Shown here: in pieces, positions 34,192 through 48,299 of the stretch
Layout of the letters: each line of letters begins with the position of its first letter
How positions within the stretch are numbered: position 1 is the first letter of the stretch
Assembly: GCA_947685225.1 (NCBI GenBank)
Contig: CANTUV010000026.1
Coordinates: 52,599,501 to 52,663,500 of the forward strand
Source: Garcia nutans
Taxonomy: Eukaryota; Streptophyta; Magnoliopsida; Malpighiales; Euphorbiaceae
Direction: 5' to 3'
Length of the DNA stretch: 64,000 nt
Notes under the pieces: model-generated
What the model saw: only the letters and a program-made list of their open reading frames with translations
The model's database searches: none
What the model was told of the DNA's origin: nothing
Position numbers and translations under genes: made by a program

Positions 34192-37100
34192 ATGGTTGTT
34201 ACTGTGGACTTGAATGTTTCGCCTTTACCTGAAAATGATGAAGAGAATTTTGAAGAGCACATAGAAGAATATAGTGCTTCAGAAGAACGCGTCGAAACAG
34301 CTGTTGAAACTGCATGCAGGGTATGTTTCTTTTTTTCTTTTTTTTTGGGTGTTTGGAGCACAATGGAAAAGAATAATTTTCTTTCAATGAGGAAAACCAT
34401 GAAGATCTGAATATAAATTCAATGAGGAAAACCATGAAGATCTGAATATAACGAGGACTCCATATTTTTAACTTTTCCTTCATTTGGTTCTATAATATAC
34501 TTGAGTAGAAGGGAAAGCCACTAAAAAAGGGTAAATTGTCTCAGCGACAGCAATCAGCTAAGTGAATTAATTCACCTATATTGTTTCGTCGAGCAATCTT
34601 GCCCCTTTTGTGATTTGAAAATTGTAAAATATGACTACCCATTTAAAAATGGGAAGTAACTTTCCTTGGAATTGGCCGAATTTTCCTTCAGACTTGCAAA
34701 ATATTTTCCAAATACAAAGGAACATACATAGATTTTTATGGTAAATAAAGCATTTCCTGATAAACCATACAAATTGAGCCTTAGAATGTGCTATTTTCCT
34801 TCTTTCTGTATTTGAACCTTCAAAAGTTCTGACTGATTGGATTAGAATTCTTTCTTATCCATTTATCATTTAACTCTTCCAGATTATAAAAAAAATGCAA
34901 CAGGGTAATTTAGTTTGATCATAGATTTCGTATGTGTTTAAAATTGGGCATGAAGTGAAAATTCTGCGTGTTTAAGGCTTTACCAAAGATTCCTACTTAT
35001 TAGGGTGCCCAATAGGGAAAACAGGGTGAAATATTTTGTTATCTGACTAAATTAGACACTTGGTTAACATAGCTTTATCATTTTTAAAATAGTTTTGCTG
35101 ATACTGCTCATACAAGTTCTGGAATAGCTCAGCAGATAAATGGCTTGGGTTTTTTGAGATTGAATATATATGTGTTACCCTATATCTTTATTTAAATTGA
35201 AATGACACATGTATGAACATTTCTGATTGTTGGCCGTGGATAGAAATAAGTTCTGAGATGATAGTTTGTTCTGTCTTTTTGTATGTTTGAGTTGTTTGTC
35301 TTCTTAATTTCCTTGTTACCAATATGGCCAAGTGTGAATGTGTTTTGTACAATGACTGACAAATTGTTGTGTATGTGCTTGCACTCACACATTGTTGCCA
35401 ATCTTCTTGCAAATCTGGTTAGGAGCGTGAAGAAAGACGTAAGAAATTGAGAAATGATCGAGCTGACAACAGACCTTTGCATGTTCCTCGGCAGCCTACG
35501 CATGATCAGCATTTTCCAGCTAGACACTTTAAAACTTATGATAAAACGAAGCTCCCACCTGGTAAATTTTTTGTCTGCTTTCATCAGAATATTTCGCCAG
35601 TTAATACTCACTTTTTTTTTTTTAATTCTGTTGTAGAGACTCATTCTATGTTTGGAGTTTATAATAGTGAATCTGATGTTCTTCTATGATCACTGTGTTC
35701 TGGGGTCAAAGCGATATTGAATTTTTCTTGTAAAATATCTGTCTTTGGTAGATCTTCCATGTGATGGCAAATTTCTAGGCGGTGTTCTTGTTTTTATAAT
35801 AGCTGTTATTTTACTTCCCTAGTTATGAATTTTGTTTCTTGTTATTGAAATGGTGGTGGTTGGCTATGAGTTTGATTTACATGAAATTGTTTCCTTAATT
35901 TTGTAGGACTTAGTATGATCATTGTAGTCAAAAGCGCACCAGGTACTCGCCTAAGCACAAAAGCCAAGCGCAATTGACCTTGAGCGCTTTTAGGATTCCA
36001 AAGCTAGGCCTCTTTAATCGGGCGTTGGCTTTTTTCTCCTGAGCAGCGCTTTTTTACAGAAAGTAAGAAGCTCAAAAGCGTAAAATATTTTTTTTTTCCT
36101 AAATTTTTTCATGTAGTAAATATTTTTTGCCTTATTAATAGCCTATATTTTTAGGAAGCTAGGAAATCTGAAGTCTTTTAGAAAATTTAAACTCTTTTAG
36201 AAAATCTAAACTCTTTTAGGAAATTAAAGTGTGTAAGGAAATCTAAAAGCCTTTAGGGTTTTTTAAATTTTAATTTCATTTAAAATAAAAAAGCATATCA
36301 AAATAGAAAACTAATAGTCTAATACAACAAACAAAAATTAAATAAAAATCAAAGTGATAGAAAACTCGTGAGTAGTTCCCAAGCCATGAGCAAGGGAGAT
36401 AAAGATGAGTGTTTTTACATCAATACCAACACTTTTTTTTTTCCTTTTCATGTTACTGTTTTATTTTTTATTTTTTTTAATTTCTGTTTTATTTTTTTTC
36501 TTTCCTCTTTGTTCACTTCACTATTATTTGCTGTTTTTTTCAAGTAAATATGTTTTCACGTTACAATTCTTTGCTGTTGTTTTACTAGTGATGGGTTTTA
36601 GACTTTTAGTGTTATTTTTGCCAAGTTATAGCCCAAAACATTTATGATTTAAGCTGACTTTTAAAGCTAATTTTACTTATTTGAAATTTTTTTAATTAAA
36701 TTTTAGTTTAGTATGCTTGCTTATATCTACATTATTTTGGTTTTAATTTATTTAAAACTTGTTTTTATTTGATATTAGCTTTGTTGCTTGTTTAATTTTA
36801 GTTATCTTTCACTTTTTAGTAGTTTTATAATGTTAAATTAATATAGCTTCTGATATATTTTACTCTAAAAGATGTATTATTTGCTATTAATAGTAATTAG
36901 TATTTTACAATAATTTTGCGCCTCACTTCAATCAGGCCATCGCTTTTTTTGAGCCTTAGTTGCATCTGGTGCTTTTAACAACCTTGAGTATGATTCCTAA
37001 TTATTTAATATTGCCATGCCTATGTGGCGGATAGATGTCTTTGAGAAGCATAATGCATAATATGCTCAGTCCTTCACCAACTGTAAATCTAAAATGTTAT

Positions 37101-40100
37101 TAATCGAGGCTAGGGACTGATAAAGTGAAGAGGGGAGGAGTTCTAGTTGTGTTCTTTCTTATTGAAATAACCCAAGATGATCTTTATTACTAAATTGTGG
37201 ATTGATCTTCCTCAATAAGTAAGGAAAAATCATAATTGTAGAATAAGGAAAGGTCACCCCCCTCCTCCGTGGAATTCAACATCGCATAGAGCTTGGCAAT
37301 ACCCTTATTATGATTTTAGCCGTGGTTTTTTTTTTTTTTTTGAGGTATTGTCACTCTTGACTACAACGTGATTGAAAATGGGATCCTCCTTAATGATGTC
37401 TTTCCTTTGCTATAATGAACAACCTACACTTAAAGGCTTCTGTTAGTCTATGAACGACATCTTGCTGGGGGACTCTCCTTTTTTATGCATAATTGAGTAT
37501 AATAGACAGGAAGATTCTTGTTCTGCTCTTTGACAGAATTTTTTCAGTAATTTTCTGTTGTTTTGTTTTCTTATTGATTCCGGTGTTATTTTCTTACTTC
37601 TCCCATTGGATTTGCTTTTTTCTTTTCATGAACTAATTATACTTTGGATGAATGCATTGATGCAAATTTAAGGCTATCACTTGGAATTGAGTTATTCATC
37701 TCTCTTATGAGATCATTTTGTATTTCTCAATAATGAATCTGTTTAGCCTTTGTGTAGATATATTACCTTGTGTTGGAATATGATTCTGAATTATGGTCAT
37801 TTTTGGTTTTTCTTCTTTGTTGGATATATGAGTACTTGATTTGCTTTGGTCCAGGTTGATGAAATTTTACTTGTGTTTCCCATTATTCAAGGACAATGTG
37901 ACTGTATTGTCGCAAATACTATTTTTATGTATGTGCTTTTTAACTGTTGTTTGCTTTTAAAAACTGTAGGTTGGTTGGATTGCCCTGCATCTGGTCAGGA
38001 AATCTATGGTATTATTCCTTCCAAGGTCCCACTAGGCGAAGCCTATCGCGATTATATTCCTCCTAGGAGAAGATACTCTTTCGAACAAGTGTTTGATCAA
38101 CAGACAGTATTAGAAAGGAAAGTGAGTATTATGAACTAAAAAGTCCTCTTTATGTCCTTTCTTTAATTTCTACATGTATGTATAAACCTAAAATGTGGAG
38201 GAAAAACAGAATATGTTCATACGGATGGCATTTAAGTTTTGTTTACTGATTTTTCAGCTTGGTTTGGTGATTGATTTGACAAATACTTCCCTTTACTATT
38301 TAACAACAGATCTGAAAAATATTAAGTATGTCAAGGTGAGTTTCAATATTTTAAGTCTTTGGGCTAACACTCTAGGATGGTGCTGTATTCTATGCTTATT
38401 CTAATCTGTTTCTTCAGATTCAATGTAAAGGGCGTGATGCAGTACCTGATAATGCATCTGTAAATACCTTTGTTTATGAGGTATGCTTCTTCCATTATAC
38501 CCTTCTATTGCATGTGGTCACAGGCAGAGATCAAAAAGTGATCAACATTTAGCCCTCGCTGAAAGATATTCTCCTTGTCTGTGCTTTGCTGTCTCTGTGT
38601 GTCTGTTTACTCCTGTGAATCTTTTTGAGATGTTTACCTTTCCTATCTTTTCTTGTAGTGCTGTGCAGACCATTAAGGGCCAGTGCCTTATTGCTATTTC
38701 AAAGAGTTGATTTTGGATAAGAATAAGGAATGAAAAATTAAGGGACATAATTATTGTTCATTGGTTCAGGAGAATTATTCCTTATTCTTGATCCAAAATC
38801 AATTTTTTGCAAAAACAATGCTCAGAACTGGCCCTAAATAGAGTTAATCATGACTTTATGTGCCACTTTTTTGTTCATTGTTTCTTGGATGGACCGTTGA
38901 CTAGGAAGACAAATATGCCTTTTTTTTGTGCAAGTGTATAATGTGCATTCACCTATTTGTGTAAGAATATAATGTGTGTTCACTTATTGTTTTAGGTTGC
39001 ACAATTTTTTGCTCACCAAAAAGAGGAGTATGTTCTTGTTCATTGTACACATGGGCATAATCGCACAGGGTATATGATTGTCCATTACATTATGCGGTCA
39101 TTGCCAATGTCTGTCACACAGGTTCGTTTGCAACATTTATTATTTCATGTTACCGAGTAGGTCTGTGTCCACATACTATTTGCTTTAGAACTTATTCTTG
39201 TTTGCTGCTTTTGCAGGCAATAAAAATATTTGCTGATGCACGTCCTCCAGGAATATATAAACCAGATTATATTAAGAACTTATATAAGTTTTATCATGAA
39301 ACAAAGCCTGAGATGGTTGTTTGCCCACCGACTCCAGAGTGGAAGAGATCTTCTGATCTAGTTCTTAATGGTGAAGCACTGCCAAATGGCGATGATGATG
39401 AAGGTTCAGCTGCACTGTTGCACGTATGCGCATTCTTTGAAGTAAAACTAGTTCAGAGCTATTGATATTCTTTGTCGTGGATTATATAAGTGAAAGCTGC
39501 GAATAAAAATAATTGTTTTTTCTGCATCTCTATGCTAGTGGTGAATTAATTATTCTATATGAAATGAGCTTTAGAGGAAAGTTACCATCTTTTCCAAATT
39601 GTGAATGTTATAATCTGTGCATGTCAGGTTGGTGGCCTCTGATATAGCCAACGATGTCATCATGTATCAAATGCCTTCTTTTTGGGTATTTACTCATATC
39701 TACAGCACACATTAGCAGGTACTGAGCTGGACAAATAATATTCTGGCCAATTAGAATAGAATAACCTGATAGGTTTTTAGGCTGCTGGTGACCTTTGGCT
39801 CTGAATTGTGGCCTTTATGAAAATGGTTTTCCTGCAACATAAGCTGCTTTGAACAGTGGATGCTGGGATGAATTAAATAGCTTACTTGTGAATGGGACAA
39901 GATGAAGAAAAGCATTTCCAACAAAGATCATGGGTGTATGGTAGAAAAACCAATCATGTTTGCTTTGAAGTCTGGTAGTTGTTGTACTTAAGATCTGATT
40001 TTGGAATGAATGAAATTTGCCTCTTGTGCTGGGCCACATGTTTAAAAGGCAAAAGGATAACAAGTTTGGTTTTTGATGATGAAGAGTTTTGGAGTTGTTA

Positions 40101-43100
40101 GTTGTGGATGAATCTCTTATTAGGATGAGGAAATCGGACAATTAATTTTTTTTTTGTTGAGGTGGTGGAAAAAGTTAATTACTTGACTAAAAAGTGGATT
40201 GCTTAATTTGTTAATGCTTTTCAGATGCAGTTAATGTAGATATCAAAATATGTGAAATTGATCCCCCATGTTTTATTTATTTATTTATTTTTTAAAATGT
40301 AGTGGATATAGGAATCAGGTTTGTGAAATTGATCCCTGTATGGTGTAGAATAGTTTTGTTTGACTTATATGGGTTTCTGCTAGCTGTATATAGTTAAAAG
40401 ACATGATATTTAGTTTATGTTATGTTACACTAATATCTTGTCTAGCTTGTCAATATATTCTTTCGGTTCACTGGTTGTGGGTTAAAGGAGAAAGATACTA
40501 AAGTGCCTTCAGGTTGGTTGAAGAACAATGGAGGTTATTGAACAGTTTTAAATGAAAAAATGGCACTTCTCTAGGTAGTAACAACCAGAAAAAGCGCTCT
40601 AGTTGGATGTGATTCGTTGATGCCACTCGAGGTGATAATTTCTGATCTATGGTCCTGTGGATGTCTGTCAGCAAGGTGTACATTTATGCTTTATGCTTAT
40701 ATGCTTGAAGATGATATTTTACATATGTTACTGGAGTCTGCCTTCAATTTCTCCTTGTAGAAACAAGAGCTGCTGATGCATGTTCTTGTTGCAAATAGGA
40801 GAACTGAACTCCAAAAAGAAAAGAGAAGGTTTACTATTTTTTGATTATTGCACAGTAGAAACTGTCTCAGTTAGTCCATGTAAAAGTTCTTGTATAGATA
40901 TTATTTTTGTGTGACTTTTATACAGATAGGTAATGTTGGCCCAAAATTTTGAACCTGGATTCTGTAGTTAATTGTGCATCAAAACTATTGCTAGTATCTG
41001 ATTTTGATTTTTTTTTTCTTGGTTTTGGTTTTGCTTTTCCATTACAGGAACCTGTCTAGAATGCCCATAGGGGTAACCCATATTCGTGGGATTCATTTGA
41101 AATAATGTATGTGCTGTAGAGTATAAATCAATAATGATGTAGTTCTTATTTTGGCACGAAAATTTCAAAATTTCTATACCTGTTTACTGTTTTAGTATAT
41201 ATTTCACATTGCAAAGAAATAAGCCTCTTAGGGGAAAAGCTCAACAGTAAAGGTTTGGGATTTCCACTATTAGGTCTTAGGTTCAAGTTGTGGTGTTGAG
41301 TTTTTTCTTTATTAGTGTGTGCACATATGTGTGGCTGTTGTCGTTGGTGTTGGGGATGTTGGGATTTGGTTATGTTTATTGTTTATAGGAAGGAGGAGAG
41401 TTACCCCTCATTGTGTAGCTCATTTAATATTTTGATGAAAAAAACGAATAATTCTCTGTTATGCTTTATGTCATTTCAGGATAATCATGAGACAGATGCT
41501 CCAATGACAAATGATGATGTATTGGGAGATGAAATACCTAATGATCAGCAGGATGTTCTGCGACTCTTTTGCTATCAGACACTTAAGTTGAATATTCCTG
41601 TGAGAACACTGTTACAGCCATTTTTCAAACTTTGCTTATTTTTGTTATAGTTTCAGACATCCTAGATCTGGAGCAGCTGTTAAGTTTTATTTTAGCACCA
41701 TAAACATGTGTATGCACGAATGCATATACATAGGCATGTTTTAGGTTCCTCTCACATCTCGTGTTTCCTCTATTGAATAGCTGTCAGATGTTCTATCTGG
41801 TTCTTTAATCTTTTATTGTTTTACATAAGGTTTCAAATTTCAGTGTAGGATATGTTTGCATGAGGCATGGATAAGAGATATTTGAAATTCTTGTGATGAT
41901 TAATTGATATGTGCTTCATTAATATCGTGGTTGGCATGGAGCTTATGATATTTTTACCTTGAATTTCAGGTAAGAGGAAATCCACAATTCCCAGGGTCAC
42001 ATCCAGTATCCCTCAACAGGTCCAGTCAGCATTTTATTTTTAATGATAATTTGTACATGACCCCCTTCTTCTTTTCCTCCCTTTTCTATCCCTACGTCCC
42101 AACAGATTGAGCATAGCAGTGTTCTCTACATTCACTCTTGTGTGCTACCTTGTGTTTTTTTCTTTATTGGAGCAGGTTAATTTTTTTTTAAATGGAGCAA
42201 TCACTCCTTTCTGGCTTTAACCTAAGATATAGCCATACTGGAATTCGAAAGAAAACCTAATATTTAATCCCTGTGCACTTTGGATGCTTTGTAATTATGG
42301 TTTAATGTTAAAACTATCAAGTATAAGTTTATGTTTATGGTAGTTATAGAGAATGTTGATGCTGATGGAGGAGACAGAATCTGGAACCCTCAGAAGAAAA
42401 ACTTTCTACTTTCATATCCAGTAAATGAATATAAATGGCTCCTGTATATTGTACAACTTGACACAACCAGGGGAAACAAGTGTTGAACTTTCATCCAATT
42501 GCTTATTATTAGTTTCTGTAGAACCTGGTGTTATTGCCCCAATTTTGGATCTAGAAGTTGTGTGTCCATTTGATTGAAACAAAGAAAAAGGGTTAGGGCT
42601 TGTTAAGAGAGAACTCTACAGTCTCTTGGAGTTTGTTTGAGAGAATTTTATGATCTCGGAGTTGTAGGAACTGGAATCTTGTTGAAAATCCTATTTATCC
42701 TTGTGTCAATTTGATGCCTTTTAAAACACTAAATACAAAAGCAAATATTGGATACTATAATCTTGGAACTTGAGAACTTCCAATTAATAACTGTACTAAC
42801 AAAGAAATTGATTCCCACATTCTTAGCTACACATGGGCAAATACAAGGAATATTATAACAATAAATATCTTAAGAAAACTACTCAAAATAAATATCTAGC
42901 TACTAAGTCAGGTCCTGAAGATCTGGTCCCAGATCATATGATATGTATTTTTTATGCTATTTTATGTTGGTTTTGATTTGGTTATTGTTGTAGTGCCACA
43001 TCATCATTGGGAAGCATCATAATTATTCTTCTTCTTATTTTAACAATTTGTTTGGAAATTTTTAAAATGCAGGAATCCAATTAAATTGCATTCTATTTGC

Positions 43101-46100
43101 TCATTCTCATTTTCAGAAATTCCTTTTCAGTGATAAAATTCAATTCTTTTGAAGATGAAAATGATGTGTTTACACAAATTGAAAGTACTAAAAAAAAGGA
43201 GTATTTTTCTAAAATTCAATTCATTTAGTTTAATGGTCGTGAGACCTATCACTCGGAAAAAACCAGCAACACCCTTAGTAATAGCTATTTTATGATATCA
43301 CAAATGGAGTAATGCAGGAAATTACAGAAGTTTGAGTCATTTTTTCAATTATTCAAGCACAATAATTTAATTGAATTCTATTATTTGAAGAATTAAGTCT
43401 AACATGTGAAGTTTGTGACTGAAGCAAATGAATGACATGATTTGTGTCATAAGAGTATTGAGTAAGATTCTATCACATGCTTTGTTCCAAAGAGTTGCAA
43501 GTGAAAAATATAACCCATTGGAACATAAGCAGAAACTTCAGATGTTTGCCTTCTATCTCTATCAAGTTTTCGTGAACTTGTTGAAGCCTGAAAACAACCA
43601 ATAATATCAACTTTTGATGAAAAATAGAGAAAAAGGGTCAGTTTACTTGTAGTTAATGGATGATGTTACTTGTTTTCCAGGCAGAATATGGCAGTTTGTC
43701 TCGTCTGTTCTAATAAAGTTGCTTTTAGTGAAAATGATAAGACGTTATCTTTTCTTTTTAGTGAAAATAAAAATTTGTCTTATCTCATTAAATGTACTCT
43801 AAGATGAGGCGCATGGACACAAGTGGTAGATTGGAGGTGTGTGGTAAAATCAGAATGAGTTAATGGGGGACAGTAGATATTGTTGTGTAACAGCAACAAG
43901 TCATTCACCAAACTTGCAGCCCTTTTTTCTGACCCAATTCAAACAATTCCTGTTAATGGCAATAGGTGAGATGCATGTGCAAATGATTCAATGGCCAAAG
44001 GATGGTATCCTGTTGGATTTTTTCCTATTTCTTTTTGGGAGGGAGGATGGTGGGTGTTATCATGAACTGGACTAAGTTGAAGCAATCCTCCCTTCAAAGA
44101 ACCCGTCCTGTGTATCTAACTTAATGAGAAATTGATATGCTGCGACAGCAAGCAAGGTTGTCTTGTGCCTGTGAATGTGGTGCAATGCTTTTAAATTTAT
44201 AGACTGATGATCTTATCTTTTTCTTTGTAACAAAAAAACTGGCTTATTTTTATTGGTAAGTGACTTGTTTTTCTTGTTCCAGTTTATGATATTGTGTTCG
44301 TGGAGCTAATGGTGACAATTTTCATTCAATTTTTTGTCTCTGTCTCAGTTTCTGAAAATAGAAGGTCAATTTAGTGGAATTTCCAATTTTGTTGGGGTGC
44401 AGGGACAATCTACAGCTGTTAAGACAGAGATATTATTATGCAACATGGAAAGCTGATGGAACTCGATACATGATGCTAATTATGATGGATGGCTGCTACC
44501 TTATTGATAGGAGTTTCAATTTTCGAAGGGTCCAGATGAGATTTCCTTGCAGGAGTACAAATGAAGTATGTATCTAAGCTTTTCTTCTAGAATGGTTTTT
44601 GACATTGAGACCTTATTTGTACAGTTTCTTGTTTAGATAATTTGCAACATGATTCTAATTCCTTTCCTTTTTCTAAGGCTTTATCTGATAAGACACATCA
44701 CTATACTTTACTTGATGGAGAGATGATTATTGATACCATGCCTGACTCACAGAAGCAGGAAAGAAGATACCTCATCTATGATGTGATGGCAATTAATCAC
44801 ATATCTGTTATAGAGGTTAGATTTCCAGTGAACTATATGGAAACAACTTCATTCTTTTTGGCAAAAATTATGTGCTTTTAATCTTGCTTTTGCTTACTAT
44901 TATTTCAACAATTTTGTTTACCTGCAAGCATGTTACCCTGACAATGCCATGCGTGCATAAAGTGCATCATGTGCCATTTGTGGAAAGGAGATTCAAGCAT
45001 TTAATAACTTATCTTTGGGCTTGTTTGGTAAACTTGTCCAAAGATCAATTTTAGGCTCATGCAAAAGCCAAATGACAAGTAGCTACTCTTCGTTTCCCCA
45101 AGAGGGTTCTTGCTTACCTTCTTTGTCCAAAATCAGCTGTTTGCAATAGCAATCCAAAGTGGCCCTTGTTCTGTTGCTTTTCAGTTTTACAGTCATTTAA
45201 CTGTCAGTTTGGCCATATCCAAGTTCAAGATTATGACAATGTAGGCATGTACGAAGGGTAGAATGCTTCTAATTTTGTTGCCCAACTTTGTCAATTTATC
45301 ACAACTGTGCATTTATTTTGGTGAAACAGCAGATCTTCTCTCTCTCACACCTGTATACATTAACAGTTGAATTAAAAAGCAGTTGTTTTACAATGTGCTC
45401 CACTGCTTGTCTGATGGGGAGGAAGAACCCTGCCCAGATGTTCCCATTTGAATTAACTCTCTCTCAAAAGTAATATTATTCCAGCATCCATTTTACATGC
45501 TATTTTGAGTGGTTAGAATTAGCTAGTTGATGAAATCATATATAGGATTTATATATTACCTTCGGTATCAAAAGGCGTGCTGCGCACGGTCAACCAATTT
45601 TCCCTCTGTAAAACCTGCTAATAGTTTTTATGGTGCAAAATTGCTAGAGGCCATTTTATGAACGATGGAAGATGCTTGAAAAAGAAGTGATTGAACCTCG
45701 GAATTATGAACGACAACATATTTACCAGAGCAGGAATCCTTATTATAGATATGACTTGGAACCCTTCAGGGTATGTAATTAAAGACTTCCTTTTGTAATT
45801 TTGTTAAGCAGTAGTGCTTCTGACCCTTTTCTCTTGTTATCAGGTCAGGAGAAAGGATTTCTGGTTGCTTTCTGCTGTCACCAAGGTTTTAAAAGAATTT
45901 ATTCCAAAACTTTCACATGATGCAGATGGTCTTATTTTTCAGGTGATTAGGATCAATATGGTTTATCATGTGAGGGATAAGAAAAAAAAATATCATTTTA
46001 AAAGTGGCTCAACTTATGAATTTCTGTACTATACTGCATGGTTGATTTTTTTCCCTTCCTAATAAATTTGTGCGCTTAATAATCAACTATTGGGTAGTAT

Positions 46101-47305
46101 CGTACCACTCATTTTTCCATTTAGTTGTCTCTCTACACTTATTGATCTTAGGGTATTAAGAAGCAATATTAATTGTTTTACATGCCAGGCTTGGGATGAT
46201 CCATATGTACCTCGCACTCATGAAGGGCTGCTGAAGTGGAAATATCCTGAAACGAATTCCGTTGACTTTCTATTTGAGGTGTTTCTGTCAACTTCACCAC
46301 AAACTTAGCTATTGACTTGGGTGCCTTTCCTTCTTTTCGCTTGCCTTATTGGCCTCAACTCTCATTGTCTATCCATCTGATTTAAAGTTAAATATATGAA
46401 CAGGTGGATGCTGATGATCGTCAGTTACTTTATCTACATGAACGAGGGGAAAAAAAGCTGATGGAAGGGAACATGGTGGAATTTAGAGGTTCACAAATTT
46501 CTTTTTTATCTTGCTTCTCAACTGTCTTTTGAATGCTAATGATTTCGCGAGGCAATTAAAAATATTGAAAATGAACTTCATACTTTATGGGAACCTTACC
46601 CCAAGGGAGAGAACAGTTAGGTTTTAGTTTACTACCATGACATCTTTTGGTGCTCTTGCTTGGAATTCTGTTAGGATTGTAGGTGCTTTAATTTGCCATT
46701 CGGACTGTTAGTTACCACTTCTCTTGTTAAGGGAAGTCATTTTGGTGTGGATTGCTTTCTATAGATTGCTTTCTACTGAATTATCTCCACTTTTATTGGA
46801 TAAATAATTCATATTTGTGATTCTTGGGATAAAAAAATTTGTAACAAGATCATTTCTCTATAGAGTGCTTGGTTATTTTATTGATTCCAAATCTAGTTGT
46901 TATTTGTAGCCACAATTTGAGTATTATTTAAATTCTAACTTGCAGATGGTTCAGATCCCTCTTCATACTCGGGGAAAATCGTCGAGTGTTCTTGGGATTC
47001 AGATGAACAGGTATGGGTTTGTATGCGGGTCCGGACAGATAAATCTACACCAAATGATTTTAGTACCTACAAGAAGGTTAGTCTCGCATCATTTTTTTTT
47101 TTTTGCGTATACCTGCTCGAGCATACTGATTACTGGATAAGCTACTTGCTGATTTGAACAGGTGATGCGAAGCATCAGGGACAATATAACAGAGGACATC
47201 TTGTTGAATGAGATTTATGAGATCATTCGTCTGCCTATGTATGCTGATAGGATTCAAAATGATAGTAAAGCTCACCAGCATACAGCTTCAGCGCGGCGTA
47301 GGTGA
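34192..47305 (+). CDS. Bifunctional mRNA capping enzyme (RNA triphosphatase-guanylyltransferase), 17 coding exons, 678 aa
   Basis: It caps nascent nuclear mRNA in two steps: removal of the 5' gamma-phosphate and transfer of GMP. Exons are 34192-34320, 35423-35561, 37970-38121, 38258-38335, 38418-38480, 38996-39121, 39217-39423, 41480-41599, 41970-42019, 44403-44565, 44678-44815, 45648-45770, 45844-45942, 46189-46278, 46404-46488, 46946-47076 and 47162-47305. All are GT..AG and sum to 2,037 nt. An acidic and basic N-terminal region (to about 85) precedes the cysteine-phosphatase domain (about 90-270) with signature HCTHGHNRTG at 203-212 (Cys204, Arg210). The guanylyltransferase domain (about 330-600) has the GMP-accepting Lys371 in KADGTR, LLDGEM (420-425), DGLIF (524-528) and LLKWK (543-547), then an OB fold. 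The domain order is that of plant and animal enzymes; fungi use separate proteins. It is the At3g09100 type. Confidence 0.95.
34383..34452. repeat. Tandem 35-bp duplication in capping-enzyme intron 1
   Basis: Two head-to-tail 35-bp units (34383-34417 and 34418-34452), beginning ttcaatgagg and containing gaagatctgaatata, differ only at the last base. Confidence 0.85.
35107..35150 (+). repeat. Possible truncated tRNA-derived SINE head
   Basis: The word tagctcagcagataaatggc resembles a pol III A box and is followed by cttgggtttttt, similar to the head of the SINE-like stretch at 41243. No B box follows, so it is at best a 5' fragment. Confidence 0.25.
35920..36986. mobile_element. Non-autonomous hAT element (1,067 bp) in capping-enzyme intron 2
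   Basis: A perfect 8-bp target duplication, agtatgat, flanks the element (35912-35919 and 36987-36994). The ends are imperfect inverted repeats sharing CA..TTGT..AAAAGC..ACCAG. The subterminal zones are rich in GC words such as aagcgc, cgcctaagc and gcgcctcac. The interior is AT-rich and lacks a transposase. The GCGCCT-rich ends recall a hAT-derived family common in dicot introns. Confidence 0.72.
41243..41310 (+). repeat. tRNA-derived SINE-like sequence in capping-enzyme intron 8
   Basis: An A-box-like word (agctcaacagtaaagg) is followed about 40 bases later by a B-box-like word (ggttcaagttg), with the intervening tttgggatttcca seen in several plant SINEs, and then a T-rich tract. No target duplication was found. 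Confidence 0.4.
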
Positions 47306-48290
47306 CAGGGGGGTGATGTATGGCCAAAATGGTCTTTTTCTTTTTGACAAGTTGACCACTATTGTTTGAAGTGGTTAACATACTAGCAGCAGCCAGCGAT
47401 GCACAATTGATGCTCCCGAATGCATGGTTTTAGGTGGTTCCGTAGATTGAAGTTGGGTGAGCATATCATCTATAGGGTCACTGAGATGTTATGCAATTAG
47501 CTACAACGTTGTTATAAATAGATAACATGTACTGTGCTGGTATCCGGTCGTTACATTGATAGTTTCCTACGTCAGACCCCAAATTATGTCTAAATGATAG
47601 CTGTACAGAGCAAAAGAGAATTAGGATTAGGATCACCTTGTATATTATTATTTCCCTACCTTTATGTAGTGATTTATAAAAAGCTTTAAAGGTTAGCCAT
47701 TTTTTAGAATCAGAACCGGAGCCAAACTTTTCTTTTCTTTCATTTTTTTGTTTGAGGTATGATTTTACTTTTCGCCTCTGTGTTTCCAATGTTAATATCA
47801 TTTTTCGATATATGCGGTTTCGTCTCTTACCCTTTTTGTTGCCTTTGAATCTACCTGTGTGCGCTGCAGTTTTCCCCTTCTCTCTTGGGTGCGTTATGTG
47901 CAATGTTATTTGGCTATGCCTCAATTATGTTTGTGCTTTGATTGCGGCTCTTTTTTGGTCTTTTGTTCCGATCAATCCTGCAACTCTTAAGAATGATGTG
48001 TCTATTTCGACAAATCAATTAGTAATCCATGAATTTTAATTATTTATTTGTTATGTAGATGAACATATGTTTCTTGAATGCAATTCCATTTTTCAAGTCT
48101 TCCTGTTTGTTCATCTCAGGCTTTTTGCTCAAATCCTAATCTCAATCACCTAAACCTATGATAAAACTAATCTTCGACTTACTTTCCATTATAGTTTAAC
48201 CATTAATCTCTTAGTTCAAAAGCCCAAAATTGATGCACATTTTATAAACAAGGAGATCTCATCTAATATTTTTTACAAATTGACCGAATA
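47306..48290. other. 3' flank of the capping enzyme gene and intergenic DNA
   Basis: The first 300-400 bases are probably the capping enzyme 3' UTR. No gene was recognised in the remainder. Short open frames on both strands here show no similarity. Confidence 0.45.
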
Positions 48291-48299
48291 AGTCGCATT

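Noticed and set aside
47752..48039. 95-codon frame after the capping enzyme gene
   Set aside because: No similarity; overlaps a larger antisense frame and lies in the expected 3' UTR and intergenic DNA.
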